64,000 nt of DNA from Caballeronia turbans (GTDB lineage: Bacteria > Pseudomonadota > Gammaproteobacteria > Burkholderiales > Burkholderiaceae): the NCBI GenBank assembly GCA_001544655.2, contig FCOD02000008.1, positions 1-64,000 of the forward strand, read 5' to 3'. The notes beneath the pieces are model-generated. The model searched no databases. It had not been told where the DNA came from and saw only the letters and a program-made list of their open reading frames with translations. A program made the position numbers and the translations under genes. Positions within the stretch are counted from its first letter, which is position 1; each line of letters opens with the position of its first letter. Positions 49,435 through 60,864 of this stretch are shown here, in pieces.

Positions 49435-50523
49435 CTAGCTCCGGTCGACGACGTAATCCGTCCAGAGCACGACGAGAATCGTCATCAGCGCCGGGCCGAT
49501 GAACAGCCCGATCAGCCCGAAGGTCTCCGCGCCGCCGAGAATGCCGAACAGCACGAGCAGAAACGGCAACCGCGCCGAACCGCCGATCAGCACGGGCCGC
49601 ACGAAGTGCTCGGCGACAAACACCACGATCATCCCGAACACGGCGACGCATGCCGCCGCGATCATCGAGCCCTGCGCAAGCAGCCACAGCGCCGAACCGA
49701 GAAACACGATCGGCGCGCAAAACGGCAGCATCGCCGCGACGGCCGTCAGCATGCCGAGCAACGTGGCGTGCGGCACGCCCGTCACCGCATAGGCGATGCC
49801 GAGCAGCGCGCCCTCGCCCAGCCCGACGACGACGAGACCCACCACCGTGCTGCGCACCGACTCGCCCATGCGCCGCACGATCGCGGCGCCATCCGGGCCG
49901 AACGCGCGGCGCGAGCCCGCGAGCAGTTGCTCGCCGAGCTTCGAGCCCGCGAGAAACACGAAGAAAAGTGTCATCAGCATGAAGCCGAAGATGACGACGG
50001 CGTGGACCACGCGACCGCCGAAGTGCCGCGTCATCGCGACGACGTTCGCGCCGTGCAGGTTCTTCACGGCGGGCGAAGTTTCGAGCGGGGTGGAGAGATT
50101 CTCCTGCCACCAGCGCCCGATCTGCTGCGAACCCATCGGCAGATGTTCGATGAAAGCGGGCATCGGAATGCCGGTGCGCAATACCTCGTGAAACCAGTGG
50201 AGCATGTCGTGCGCTTCGTTCGCGGTCTGCGCCGCGACGATGAAGAACGGCACGACGAACAACAGGCCGATTGCCGCCGTCAGCACGACGGCGAGCAGGT
50301 TGTGATGCCGCCTGAACATCGGCCGGCGCTCGAGCCAGCCGAACGCGGGCCATAGTGCAATCGCGATCACGCTCGCCCACACGACCGCCGGAATGAAGGT
50401 GCGCGCCGTATAGAGCGCGACCAGCACGAGCACCGCATAGAACACCGCCGACGCGGCGCGCTGCATCTTGCGCGTGTGTTCCGATGCGCCCGATGTCGGA
50501 TCGTTGCGCGGTTGGATCGCCAT
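49435..50523 (-). CDS. AI-2E family (PerM/TqsA-like) membrane transporter
   Basis: 362-residue inner-membrane protein with about eight helices, of the AI-2 exporter/PerM superfamily. The C-terminal half GLIGLFIGPALMTILVVLW and the VGLGEGALLGIAYAVTGVPHATLLG segment are typical. The role is not certain: members export AI-2, ions or other small molecules. ATG at 50523 is preceded by GAGGA at a rather long 11 nt spacing. Confidence 0.88.
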   Translation of the reverse strand: MAIQPRNDPTSGASEHTRKMQRAASAVFYAVLVLVALYTARTFIPAVVWASVIAIALWPAFGWLERRPMFRRHHNLLAVVLTAAIGLLFVVPFFIVAAQTANEAHDMLHWFHEVLRTGIPMPAFIEHLPMGSQQIGRWWQENLSTPLETSPAVKNLHGANVVAMTRHFGGRVVHAVVIFGFMLMTLFFVFLAGSKLGEQLLAGSRRAFGPDGAAIVRRMGESVRSTVVGLVVVGLGEGALLGIAYAVTGVPHATLLGMLTAVAAMLPFCAPIVFLGSALWLLAQGSMIAAACVAVFGMIVVFVAEHFVRPVLIGGSARLPFLLVLFGILGGAETFGLIGLFIGPALMTILVVLWTDYVVDRS

Positions 50524-50701
50524 GAGTGAGTGGTTCCTCTTCGTGATGTGTCGATTGTCGGCAGAACATGAATCGCCCGCCAGCATTGTAATCACGCACG
50601 AATCATTCCACTCGATGCGCGCAGTGATGCACTTTATTTACAAAAGGCATGTTTCGCGCTCCCTATAATCAAAACTCGCCATCGACGCAGGAATCTTGCA
50701 A

Positions 50702-51218
50702 ATGAAGGACATAGCCTCACGCGCAACGGCTGGCGCATGCTTGTCGCTCGCACTGCTCGCCGGATGTTCCAGCGGCCTCAACCGGTCGAAGGAAGATCAG
50801 TTGAACGCGCAAAACGGCATCATCATGTTGCCGGTCAAAGGGGGCGTGGAGATGCGGTTGCCCGAGGCACCGCTCTTCGATAGCGACGAATCGACGATCC
50901 GCGCGGGCTATTCGCCGCTGCTCGATCGCGCGGCTCAAGTATTGAAGCGCAGCATGCGCCCCATCTTGATCGAGGGCCATACCGACAACCAGGGCACGCT
51001 GGCCTATAACCGTGCGCTTTCCGATGCGCGCGCCCAGGCGGTCGCACAAGCGTTGATCGCGCGCGGCGTACCGGCCGAGCGCATCGCGACGAAAGGCATG
51101 GCGTGGCAGCGGCCGATCGCCAGCAACGACACGGCGCAAGGCCGCGCGCTGAACCGCCGTGTGGAGATTCTGGTGCGCGCCGAGAGCGAAGAGACGCTGC
51201 TCGGCACGCCCGCGAAGG

Positions 51219-51229
<11 letters not shown>
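50702..51229 (+). CDS. OmpA family outer-membrane lipoprotein
   Basis: 175-residue lipoprotein. The signal peptide ends in a lipobox LLAGC (residues ~18-22), and the C-terminal OmpA domain contains FDSDESTIRAGYSPLLDRAAQVLKRSMRPILIEGHTDNQGTLAYNRALSDARAQAV...NRRVEILV, which binds peptidoglycan. It should link the outer membrane to the cell wall, like Pal or YiaD. AGGAA precedes the ATG. Its last 11 bp overlap the convergent biotin-carboxylase gene. Confidence 0.9.
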
Positions 51230-53222
<1,993 letters not shown>

Positions 53223-53239
53223 GGCATTACATCCGTGGG

Positions 53240-54847
53240 TCACATGCGGAACACGCCGAAGCGCGTGTCTTCGATGGGTGCGTTCATCGTCGCCGCCAGG
53301 CCGAGGCCCAGCACGTCGCGCGTTTGCGCGGGATCGATCACGCCGTCGTCCCACAGACGCGCGCTCGCGTAGTACGGATGCCCCTGCGCCTCGTACTGAT
53401 CGCGGATCGGCGCCTTGAACGCTTCTTCTTCCTCCTTCGACCACGTGCCGCCCTTCTTCTCGATGCCGTCGCGCCGCACGGTCGCCAGCACGGAGGCGGC
53501 CTGCTCGCCGCCCATCACCGAGATGCGCGCGTTCGGCCACATCCACAGGAAGCGTGGCGAATATGCGCGGCCGCACATGCCGTAGTTGCCCGCGCCGAAC
53601 GAGCCGCCGATGATCACCGTGAACTTCGGCACCTTCGCCGTGGCCACGGCCGTCACCATCTTCGCGCCGTTGCGCGCGATGCCTTCGTTCTCGTACTTAC
53701 GGCCGACCATGAAGCCCGTGATGTTCTGCAGGAACACGAGCGGAATCTTGCGTTGCGCGCACAGCTCGATGAAATGCGCGCCCTTCAGGGCGGATTCGCT
53801 GAAGAGAATGCCGTTGTTCGCGACGATGCCGACCGGATGGCCCCAGATATGCGCGAAGCCGCAAACGAGCGTGGTGCCGTAGCGCGCCTTGAACTCGTCG
53901 AACGCGGAATCGTCGACGATGCGCGCGATCACTTCGCGCACGTCGAAGGGCTTGCGCGTATCGACGGGGATCACGCCATAGACGCTTTGCGGGTCATAGC
54001 GCGGCGGCAGCGGTTCTTTCAACGCGAGCGTCGGCGTCTTCACGCGATTCAGATTGCCGACGATGCTGCGCGCGATGCCGAGCGCATGCGCGTCGTTCTG
54101 CGCAAGATGATCGGCGACGCCCGAGAGACGCGTATGCACGTCGCCGCCGCCCAGATCTTCGGCGCTGACTTCTTCGCCCGTTGCGGCTTTGACGAGCGGC
54201 GGGCCGCCCAGAAAGATCGTGCCTTGATTCTTGACGATGATCGATTCATCGCTCATCGCGGGCACATACGCGCCGCCCGCGGTGCACGAGCCCATCACCA
54301 CGGCGATCTGCGCGATGCCTTGCGCCGACATGTTCGCCTGGTTGTAGAAGATGCGGCCGAAGTGATCGCGGTCGGGGAAGACGTCGTCCTGATTCGGCAG
54401 GTTCGCGCCGCCCGAATCGACGAGATACACGCACGGCAAACGGTTCTGCTCCGCGATTTCCTGCGCGCGCAAATGCTTCTTGACGGTCACGGGATAGTAC
54501 GTGCCGCCCTTCACGGTCGCGTCGTTGCACACGACGACGCACTCCTGCCCCGCAATGCGCCCGATGCCCGTGATGATGCCCGCGCCCGGGGCGTCGTCGT
54601 TGTACATGCCGTATGCCGCGAGTTGCGACAGTTCGAGAAACGGCGTGCCCGGATCGAGCAGTTGCGCGATGCGATCGCGCGGCAGCAGCTTGTTGCGCGA
54701 CACGTGCCGATCGCGCGCGGCCTGTCCGCCGCCTTCCGCGATCTTCGCGACCTTCTCCTTGAGGTCTGCGACGAGCGCCTCGAGCGCCGCCGCATTCGTG
54801 CGGAACTCCTCGCCGCGCGGATTCAGTTTCGATTCGATGATCGTCAT
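53240..54847 (-). CDS. liuB: 3-methylcrotonyl-CoA carboxylase beta (carboxyltransferase) subunit
   Basis: 535-residue carboxyltransferase subunit. [26 protein letters not shown] is the family signature, and [28 protein letters not shown] the usual N-domain block; [20 protein letters not shown]-like region (FMVGRKYE) lies in the C-domain. It transfers CO2 from biotin to 3-methylcrotonyl-CoA. It lies between ivd (10 bp gap) and liuD on the minus strand. Confidence 0.94.
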   Translation of the reverse strand: MTIIESKLNPRGEEFRTNAAALEALVADLKEKVAKIAEGGGQAARDRHVSRNKLLPRDRIAQLLDPGTPFLELSQLAAYGMYNDDAPGAGIITGIGRIAGQECVVVCNDATVKGGTYYPVTVKKHLRAQEIAEQNRLPCVYLVDSGGANLPNQDDVFPDRDHFGRIFYNQANMSAQGIAQIAVVMGSCTAGGAYVPAMSDESIIVKNQGTIFLGGPPLVKAATGEEVSAEDLGGGDVHTRLSGVADHLAQNDAHALGIARSIVGNLNRVKTPTLALKEPLPPRYDPQSVYGVIPVDTRKPFDVREVIARIVDDSAFDEFKARYGTTLVCGFAHIWGHPVGIVANNGILFSESALKGAHFIELCAQRKIPLVFLQNITGFMVGRKYENEGIARNGAKMVTAVATAKVPKFTVIIGGSFGAGNYGMCGRAYSPRFLWMWPNARISVMGGEQAASVLATVRRDGIEKKGGTWSKEEEEAFKAPIRDQYEAQGHPYYASARLWDDGVIDPAQTRDVLGLGLAATMNAPIEDTRFGVFRM

Positions 54848-54857
54848 GTCGCGCGCC

Positions 54858-56039
54858 TCAGGCCGTCTCGGCGAACAGTTCGCGGCCGATCAGCATGCGG
54901 CGGATCTCGCTCGTACCCGCGCCGATTTCATAGAGCTTCGCATCGCGCCACAGCCGACCGACCGGGTACTCGTTAATGTAGCCATTGCCGCCGAGAACCT
55001 GAATGGCTTCGCCGGCCATCCACGTGGCCTTTTCGGCGGTGTAGAGGATGACGCCCGCGCAGTCCTTGCGCACCTGGCGGACGTGGTCCGAGCCGAGCGT
55101 ATCGAGCTGGCGGCCGACAGCGTAGAGATACGCGCGGCAGGCCTGCAGCGTGGAGTACATGTCCGCGACCTTGCCCTGAATGAGCTGGAATTCGCCGATC
55201 GCCTGGCCGAACTGCTTGCGATCGTGGATATACGGTACGACCGCGTCCATGCACGCGAGCATGATGCCGGTCGGACCGCCCGCGAGCACGGCGCGCTCGT
55301 AGTCGAGGCCGCTCATCAGCACCTTCGTGCCGCCATTCAGTTGACCGAGGATGTTTTCTTTCGGCACTTCGACGTTCTCGAACACGAGCTCGCCGGTATG
55401 CGAGCCACGCATGCCGAGCTTGTCGAGCTTCTGCGCGACGGAAAAACCCTTCATGCCCTTCTCGACGATGAACGCCGTGATGCCGCGCGGACCGGCTTCG
55501 ATGTCCGTCTTCGCGTACACGACGAGCGTGTCGCAGTCCGGGCCATTGGTGATCCACATCTTCGTGCCGTTGAGCACGTAGTGATCGCCTTTTTCGTCGG
55601 CGCGCAGCTTCATGCTGACGACGTCCGAGCCCGCGTTCGGCTCGCTCATCGCAAGCGCGCCGATATGCTCGCCCGACACCAGCTTCGGCAGATACTTCTG
55701 CTTTTGCGCTTCCGTGCCGTTGCGATGAATCTGGTTCACGCACAGATTCGAATGCGCGCCGTACGACAATCCGACCGACGCCGACGCCCGCGAAATCTCC
55801 TCCATCGCGACCATATGCGCGGTGTAGCCCATGTTCGCGCCGCCGTATTCCTCGGAGACGGTCATGCCGAGCACGCCGAGGTCCCCGAACTTTTTCCAGA
55901 GATCCATAGGAAACTGGTCGCTATGGTCGATTTCGCCCGCGCGCGGCGCGATTTCCTTCGCCGCGAAATTGGCGAGCGAGTCGCGCAGCATGTCGATGTC
56001 TTCGCCCAACGCGAAATTCAGTCCGGGTACGTTGCTCAT
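54858..56039 (-). CDS. liuA: Isovaleryl-CoA dehydrogenase
   Basis: 393-residue flavin dehydrogenase that oxidises isovaleryl-CoA to 3-methylcrotonyl-CoA in leucine breakdown. [13 protein letters not shown] and KMWITNG are acyl-CoA dehydrogenase signatures; [14 protein letters not shown] contains the Glu near position 254 that marks isovaleryl-CoA dehydrogenases, and [34 protein letters not shown] the C-terminal block. The ATG at 56039 has GGAGGA 7 nt upstream. It is the first gene of the liu operon, 44 bp downstream of an operator-like palindrome. Confidence 0.94.
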   Translation of the reverse strand: MSNVPGLNFALGEDIDMLRDSLANFAAKEIAPRAGEIDHSDQFPMDLWKKFGDLGVLGMTVSEEYGGANMGYTAHMVAMEEISRASASVGLSYGAHSNLCVNQIHRNGTEAQKQKYLPKLVSGEHIGALAMSEPNAGSDVVSMKLRADEKGDHYVLNGTKMWITNGPDCDTLVVYAKTDIEAGPRGITAFIVEKGMKGFSVAQKLDKLGMRGSHTGELVFENVEVPKENILGQLNGGTKVLMSGLDYERAVLAGGPTGIMLACMDAVVPYIHDRKQFGQAIGEFQLIQGKVADMYSTLQACRAYLYAVGRQLDTLGSDHVRQVRKDCAGVILYTAEKATWMAGEAIQVLGGNGYINEYPVGRLWRDAKLYEIGAGTSEIRRMLIGRELFAETA

Positions 56040-56083
56040 GAGTCGTCTCCTCCAGATGCGATGTTTTCGGCGCGCCCTGAATT

Positions 56084-56096
56084 TGAGTTTCACTCA
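56084..56096. promoter_or_regulatory. Candidate operator 1, liu/TetR divergent region
   Basis: TGAGT-TTC-ACTCA is a perfect 5-3-5 inverted repeat, 44 bp upstream of the isovaleryl-CoA dehydrogenase start. It has the same form as the second site at 56163-56175 (common pattern TGAGY-nnn-RCTCA), as expected for one TetR-type repressor. Confidence 0.68.
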
Positions 56097-56162
56097 CACA
56101 GGGCAGCAAACCACGGAATGAGGCAATTTCACGCTCAAATCGGCTAGCCGTCAATAGGTTTT

Positions 56163-56175
56163 TGAGCTACGCTCA
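56163..56175. promoter_or_regulatory. Candidate operator 2, liu/TetR divergent region
   Basis: TGAGC-TAC-GCTCA, a perfect 5-3-5 inverted repeat 38 bp upstream of the TetR-family start. Centre-to-centre distance to the first site is 79 bp. A further half-site GCTCA occurs at 56133-56137. Confidence 0.68.
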
Positions 56176-56213
56176 CATTTATTTCGCACGCTCATTTTTC
56201 CGGGCCCACGCCA

Positions 56214-56948
56214 ATGTCGACGCAAACTACCGCCACCGGCCGCCGCGCGCCCGCCGGCGTCAAATCGCAGCAGCGCGTGAAGGACATCCTCCAGGCGGGT
56301 CGCGACGTGTTCGCCGAGAAAGGCTACGACGCCGCGACGAGCGCCGAGATCGCGCAACGCGCGGGCATCTCGGAAGCGACCGTGTTCAGCTACTTCAGCG
56401 GCAAGCGCGAACTATGCGCGCGCGTGATCGCCGATTGGTACGACGAAATCATCAACGCTTTCGAGACCGGCCTGCCGCGCGACGGCTCGGTGCGCCAGCA
56501 GTTTGCGTTCATCGTCAGGACGCACATGCGCTTGATGCTCATGAACGGAACAGGGCTGTGCGCGCTCGTGCTGTCCGAAGGCCGCAGCAAGCAGCACGAT
56601 CTGTCGGACACGCTGACGGAATTGCAGCGCCGCTATACCGCGCCGCTGATGGACGTGCTCGCACGCGGCCAGGCGCTCGGCCATGTACGCAGCGACCTGC
56701 CGTTGCGCCTTTTGCGCTCGCTCGTATTCGGCCCGATGGAGCACGTGCTGTGGGATGCGACGCTTGCCAAGCGCCGTCTGAGTCAGACTCAGATCGAGAC
56801 GACGGCGAACGAACTGGTGGAAGTATTGTGGACGGCGCTACAGCCGCCGAATGCGCAACTGGCGGCGCTCGCGCAGTTCCGGCAAGACGTGGAGGAAGCG
56901 TCGCGGCGCTTTGAAACGAGCGCCGCGCGAGAGAAGCCTACTTCCTGA
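56214..56948 (+). CDS. TetR family regulator, likely repressor of the liu operon
   Basis: 244-residue repressor with an N-terminal TetR helix-turn-helix (RVKDILQAGRDVFAEKGYDAATSAEIAQRAGISEATVFSYFSGKRELC, residues ~20-68) and a helical ligand-binding C-terminus. It is divergent from the isovaleryl-CoA dehydrogenase operon, and two identical-form palindromes lie between them. This fits LiuQ-type TetR regulators described for branched-chain amino-acid degradation in betaproteobacteria, with an acyl-CoA as the probable ligand; identity is inferred from position, not proven. Its 3' end overlaps the ferritin-like gene by 11 bp, convergently. Confidence 0.85.
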   Translation: MSTQTTATGRRAPAGVKSQQRVKDILQAGRDVFAEKGYDAATSAEIAQRAGISEATVFSYFSGKRELCARVIADWYDEIINAFETGLPRDGSVRQQFAFIVRTHMRLMLMNGTGLCALVLSEGRSKQHDLSDTLTELQRRYTAPLMDVLARGQALGHVRSDLPLRLLRSLVFGPMEHVLWDATLAKRRLSQTQIETTANELVEVLWTALQPPNAQLAALAQFRQDVEEASRRFETSAAREKPTS

Positions 56949-57834
56949 TGAAGCGTAACGCGAAGCGCGCGAGCTTCGGCACGGTGGTCGGGCGCAAAAG
57001 CCGCGCGTCGTAGCCCCCCATCCGGCGATCGTTTTCAGCGAGACACAGTTCGATCAACGAGCGAACCGATACGTCACCCGCCACCGAATCGCCGACATTC
57101 GCAGGAAAGTTCACGTCCTGCGCCGCACCGCTCTTGTCGAAGCCGCGCGCGAGCGAGATGCGGTCGCGGATCAGCGAGAACCAGACGCTCGCGGTCTTCG
57201 CCAGGAACCACGGCTTGCGATACCAGGGCAGGCTGCGCCGATACCACGCGACCCAGTTCGCGAAGAACAGAATGTGCCGCGCTTCTTCCTGAATGACCGG
57301 CTCGAAAGTTTCGACGAGCGCTTCGGGGAAATATCCCGATTGCCGCGCCGCCTCGAAAAGCCCGAACGCGAAGAAACTGTCGATGCACTCGCTGTAGCCC
57401 GTGAGCATCCATGCACGCAGCGCATCGGCGGGCGCGGGATACGGCGGCTCCGGCGCAAGGGCGATGCCGTACGCCTCGACCAGCTTCGAGAGCACGAGCT
57501 TGTGCCGCGCTTCTTCGCCGCCGTTCATGCGCAAGGCTTCCCGCAGTTGGGGGTCCGCGACGGTGCCCGCGTAGGTCGCGACGCGAATCGACGCGCGCCC
57601 CTCGGTCTGAACGGCGATATCCCAGATCGGCAGCGAAGTCACACGCTTCAGCGCGGCGGGATCGAGCTTCGGCCAGTCGATGACAGCGGGCTTGTACGGA
57701 TTGTGTGTCGTCAGCAGCATCTCGCAGAACATGCGCTTGTGCAGGTCCGAACCGATCGGAATGGTCCCCATCGACCGGTACGTCCAGTTGCGCATCGCAT
57801 GATCTGCTTCGAGTGTGTTGAGCGTATCGGACAT
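56938..57834 (-). CDS. Ferritin-like di-iron domain protein
   Basis: 298-residue soluble protein. Two EExxH-type motifs, NGGEEARHKLVL and IQEEARHILFF, are separated by ~70 residues, the hallmark of a di-iron carboxylate four-helix bundle; glutamates at EGRAS and YSECIDS may complete the metal site. Such proteins act as oxygenases or oxidases, but the substrate is unknown. The protein starts MSDTLNTLEADHAMRNWTYRS; no signal peptide. It is preceded by a region of broken genes and follows none closely, so it is probably transcribed alone. Confidence 0.8.
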   Translation of the reverse strand: MSDTLNTLEADHAMRNWTYRSMGTIPIGSDLHKRMFCEMLLTTHNPYKPAVIDWPKLDPAALKRVTSLPIWDIAVQTEGRASIRVATYAGTVADPQLREALRMNGGEEARHKLVLSKLVEAYGIALAPEPPYPAPADALRAWMLTGYSECIDSFFAFGLFEAARQSGYFPEALVETFEPVIQEEARHILFFANWVAWYRRSLPWYRKPWFLAKTASVWFSLIRDRISLARGFDKSGAAQDVNFPANVGDSVAGDVSVRSLIELCLAENDRRMGGYDARLLRPTTVPKLARFALRFIRK

Positions 57835-57919
57835 ATTCGAATATTGGCCGCCGATTGGGTACGTTCTGCGGATTTTGGCATACGGGAGGCTGACTCACAG
57901 CATCGCGCGCTTTTTGCGC

Positions 57920-58033
57920 CTAGCGCGAGATTTTCTCCAGCGCGAGATCGCGCGTTGGCGGCCCCATGAAGCCAATCGCCGCCATCACGATCAGCATCGC
58001 CGGCGCAATGAACACGAAGACTCCGGTCGTCCC
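57920..58033 (-). pseudogene. Remnant: C-terminus of an MFS transporter
   Basis: Read on the minus strand, 37 codons give GTTGVFVFIAPAMLIVMAAIG followed by FMGPPTRDLALEKISR and a stop. This is the last transmembrane helix and the typical (R/G)xLALExIS tail of a major facilitator sugar/metabolite transporter. Upstream in frame the protein-like pattern stops near 58033, where a plus-strand remnant begins. There is no start or ribosome-binding site, so it is a broken 3' fragment. Confidence 0.7.
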
Positions 58034-58042
58034 TGATCTTTC

Positions 58043-58545
58043 CCGCCCGTTCGATACCGCTTCTTCCCGATCATGGGCACGGCGCTCGTCTCGCTGCGAT
58101 GCTGCTGCTCTCGACGCTCGACCTCGACACGCCGCTCGCCGTCATGAACATCTACATGGCGCTGCTCGGCCTCGGGCTCGGCATGGTGATGCAGGTGCTC
58201 GTGCTCGCGGTGCAGAACGTCGTCGAGTTCCGGCTGACGGGCGTGGCGACCTCCAGCGCGACACTGTTCCGCTCGATCGGCGGCTCGGTCGGCGTGGCGG
58301 CATTCGGCGCGATCTTTTCAAACAGCTTGCGGTCTCGCCTCGAAACGCTGATTCCGCCGGGCACCGAGCTGCCGCAATCGCTCGGACCGCAGGCGGTCGC
58401 GCATCTGCCGGCCGCGTTGCATGACGATTACCTGCACGCGTTCGCGGGCTCGATGCACACGGTCTATCTCGTCGCCGCGTGCATTGCGCTCATCGCTTTC
58501 GCGCTATCGTGGTTCCTGAAGGACCATCCGCTCAGGAAGCGCTGA
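58043..58545 (+). pseudogene. Remnant: C-terminal part of a DHA2 family (EmrB/QacA) drug transporter, frameshifted
   Basis: From about 58052 the frame reads RYRFFPIMGTALVSL, the conserved RYKxFPIxGT segment of DHA2 exporters, then shifts by one base near 58094-58097 and continues in another frame as AMLLLSTLDLDTPLAVMN, GLGLGMVMQVLVLAVQN, GVATSSATLFRSIGGSVGVAAFGAIF, ending in WFLKDHPLRKR. The N-terminal ~300 residues of the transporter are absent. Missing start, frameshift and head-to-tail junction with another MFS remnant show that it is decayed. Confidence 0.85.
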
Positions 58546-58572
58546 TGGAAAAGGAACGCGAAGAAAAGCTCT

Positions 58573-58595
58573 AAAGCCCTGCTATCCGGGCTTTT
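58573..58595 (+). terminator. Weak hairpin terminator after the DHA2 remnant
   Basis: AAAGCCC...GGGCTTTT with an 8-base loop, 27 bp after the end of the DHA2 remnant. Probably the original terminator of that gene. It also insulates the downstream binding-protein gene. Confidence 0.55.
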
Positions 58596-58747
58596 ACTAG
58601 CTCCCGAACTATTTTGGCTTGGTAACCTTCTGCCGATTCTGAGCGGACACGATCCGCGGAATGCCATGCTCCGGCGCTCATCGACGCGCCGGACGCCCGG
58701 ATACGAGACCTTCCGGGCTGAACTGACCACCTTCTGGAGTTAAAACA

Positions 58748-59542
58748 GTGAAGAAACTGCTCGCGGCACTGACGATGTCCCTTCTCGCCGCCACGTCGCT
58801 CACCGCCGTCACGCCGGCGCTTGCGAAGGACTATTCGACGATTCGTTTCGGCGTCGACGCAAGCTACCCTCCGTTCGAATCGAAGGGTGCCGACGGCAAG
58901 CTGGTCGGTTTCGACATCGATCTCGGCAACGAGATTTGCGCGCGCCTGAAAGCGAAGTGCGTGTGGGTCGAGAACGATTTCGACGGCATGATCCCCGCGC
59001 TCAAGGCGAAGAAGTTCGACGGCGTGCTCTCGTCGATGTCGATGACGCCGCAACGCGCCGAACAGATCGCCTTCTCGAGCAAGCTCTTCAACACGCCGAC
59101 GCGCCTCGTCGCGAAAAAGGGCAGCAACATTCTGCCGACGGCTGAAAGCCTGAAGGGCAAGAACGTGGGCGTCGAACAAGGCACGATCCAGGAAACCTAC
59201 GCCAAGACCTACTGGGCGCCGAAGGGCGTGACGGTCACGCCGTATCAGAACCAGGACCAGGTCTACGCCGACCTGATTTCGGGCCGTCTCGACGCCGCGC
59301 TGCAGGACGCCGTGCAGGCCGAAATCGGCTTCCTGAAGACGCCGCGCGGCGCAGGCTATGACTTCGCCGGCAAGAACATCGACGATCCGAAGACGCTCGG
59401 CAACGGCGCGGGCATCGGTCTGCGCAAGGAAGACACCGACCTGAAGGCGAAGATCGACAAGGCGATCGCCGACATCATCAAGGACGGCACCTACAAGAAG
59501 CTCGAGAAGAAGTACTTCGACTTCGACGTGTACGGCGGCTAA
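58748..59542 (+). CDS. Periplasmic basic amino-acid-binding protein (ArgT/HisJ-like)
   Basis: 264-residue solute-binding protein of SBP family 3. The signal peptide (MKKLLAALTMSLLAATSLTAVTPALA) is cut after ALA. RFGVDASYPPFESKGADGKLVGFDIDLGNEICARL and DGVLSSMSMTPQRAEQIAFS are typical of lysine/arginine/ornithine/histidine-binding proteins. The start is GTG with GGAG 8 nt upstream. No permease or ATPase gene adjoins it: a terminator follows directly, so its membrane partners must be elsewhere. Confidence 0.93.
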   Translation: MKKLLAALTMSLLAATSLTAVTPALAKDYSTIRFGVDASYPPFESKGADGKLVGFDIDLGNEICARLKAKCVWVENDFDGMIPALKAKKFDGVLSSMSMTPQRAEQIAFSSKLFNTPTRLVAKKGSNILPTAESLKGKNVGVEQGTIQETYAKTYWAPKGVTVTPYQNQDQVYADLISGRLDAALQDAVQAEIGFLKTPRGAGYDFAGKNIDDPKTLGNGAGIGLRKEDTDLKAKIDKAIADIIKDGTYKKLEKKYFDFDVYGG

Positions 59543-59570
59543 GCCTCACGCTCACGCCGACCGGCTGAGA

Positions 59571-59612
59571 AACGGGCTCCGCGCTCAAGGGCGCGGAGCC
59601 CGTTTTCCTTTT
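59571..59612 (+). terminator. Rho-independent terminator of the binding-protein gene
   Basis: AACGGGCTCCGCGC and GCGCGGAGCCCGTT form a perfect 14 bp stem with a six-base loop, followed by TTTTCCTTTT. It lies about 30 bp past the stop. Confidence 0.93.
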
Positions 59613-59736
59613 GGAGGCCCGCCGCGCCGATTTCGGCTAAGATCGAACGTCCGGTAGGACGCCGACGGACGGAGACACCGCGGCGCCCGGCAATTCCCAG
59701 AGGCAAGACCCGCGCATTCGCGTGCGCGCGACCAAC

Positions 59737-60852
59737 ATGCAAACCAGAACTCATCCCCTGATTTCGCCGACGCTCGGCACTTCCCGCACCATCACGAGTT
59801 TTCACTACGGCCCCGGTGGCGGCCAGAAGATCTATATCCAGTCCTCGCTGCACGCGGACGAACTGCCCGGCATGCTCGTCGCGTGGCGTCTGCGGCGCCT
59901 GCTCGCCGAATTCGAGGCAGCGGGGAAGCTGCGCGGCGAAGTGGTCATCGTGCCGGTGCCGAATCCGATCGGCCTCTCGCAGCATCTGCACGGCACGCTG
60001 ATGGGCCGCTTCGAGACCAACAGCGGTCACAACTTCAATCGGAATTTCTACGATCTCGCCGCGCTGATCGCGCCGCGGATCGAAGCGCGCCTCGGGAAGG
60101 ACGCCGGCGCCAACAAGCTCGCGGTGCGCGCCGCGATGAAGGAAGCGCTCGACGAACAGACGCCGCACACCGAGCTCGAATCGCAACGCCTTGCGCTGCA
60201 GAAGCTCTCCTTCGACGCCGATGTCGTGCTCGATCTGCACTGCGATCTCGACGCCGCGCTGCATCTCTACACGAACCCGGACATCTGGAACGAAGTCGAG
60301 CCGCTCGCCCGCTATCTCGATGCGAAGGCTTCGCTGCTCGCGCTGAATTCGGTCGGCAATCCGTTCGATGAAATCCACAGCTTCTGCTGGTCGGATCTGC
60401 GCCAGCGTTACGGCGAGCGTTTCCCGATCGAGAACGGCGGCATCTCGGTGACGGTCGAGCTGCGCAGCCAGCACGATGTCTCCTACGAGCTCGCCGAAAA
60501 GGACGCGCGGGCGATCGTCAACTATCTGATCCATCGCGGCGTGATCGATGCGCCCGTGCCGGAGCAGCCGCCGCTCGTGCATCCGGCGACGCCGCTCGCA
60601 GGCGCCGAGCCGATCGTCGCGCCGGCGTCCGGCGTACTCGTGTTCCGTGCGGAAGTGGGCGCGTTCATCGAAGCGGGCGCGCCGATCGCCGATATCGTCG
60701 ATCCGCTCACCGACACCGTCACCACGCTCAAATGCACGACCTCGGGCGTGATGTACGCGCGGCACATCACGCGTTTCGCGACCGCGGGGCTCGAAGTGGC
60801 GCGCATCGCGGGCGCGAAGGCTTATCGGACGGGCTCGCTGTTGTCGGCGTAA
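59737..60852 (+). CDS. Succinylglutamate desuccinylase/aspartoacylase family zinc deacylase
   Basis: 371-residue M14-like zinc hydrolase. SSLHADELPG supplies the H-x2-E zinc ligands, and DVVLDLHCD the third ligand; NFNRNFYDL and VTVELRSQHD are family blocks, the latter with the catalytic glutamate. The C-terminal ~90 residues (APASGVLVFRAEVGAFIEAGAPIADIVDPLTD) resemble a lipoyl/barrel-sandwich domain often fused to this family. Substrate is unclear; N-acyl amino acids are likely. ATG 59737 lacks a clear ribosome-binding site; a GTG at 59722 is in frame. It stands next to an amino-acid-binding protein, suggesting amino-acid derivative use. Confidence 0.88.
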   Translation: MQTRTHPLISPTLGTSRTITSFHYGPGGGQKIYIQSSLHADELPGMLVAWRLRRLLAEFEAAGKLRGEVVIVPVPNPIGLSQHLHGTLMGRFETNSGHNFNRNFYDLAALIAPRIEARLGKDAGANKLAVRAAMKEALDEQTPHTELESQRLALQKLSFDADVVLDLHCDLDAALHLYTNPDIWNEVEPLARYLDAKASLLALNSVGNPFDEIHSFCWSDLRQRYGERFPIENGGISVTVELRSQHDVSYELAEKDARAIVNYLIHRGVIDAPVPEQPPLVHPATPLAGAEPIVAPASGVLVFRAEVGAFIEAGAPIADIVDPLTDTVTTLKCTTSGVMYARHITRFATAGLEVARIAGAKAYRTGSLLSA

Positions 60853-60864
60853 GCGCTGCTTGCG

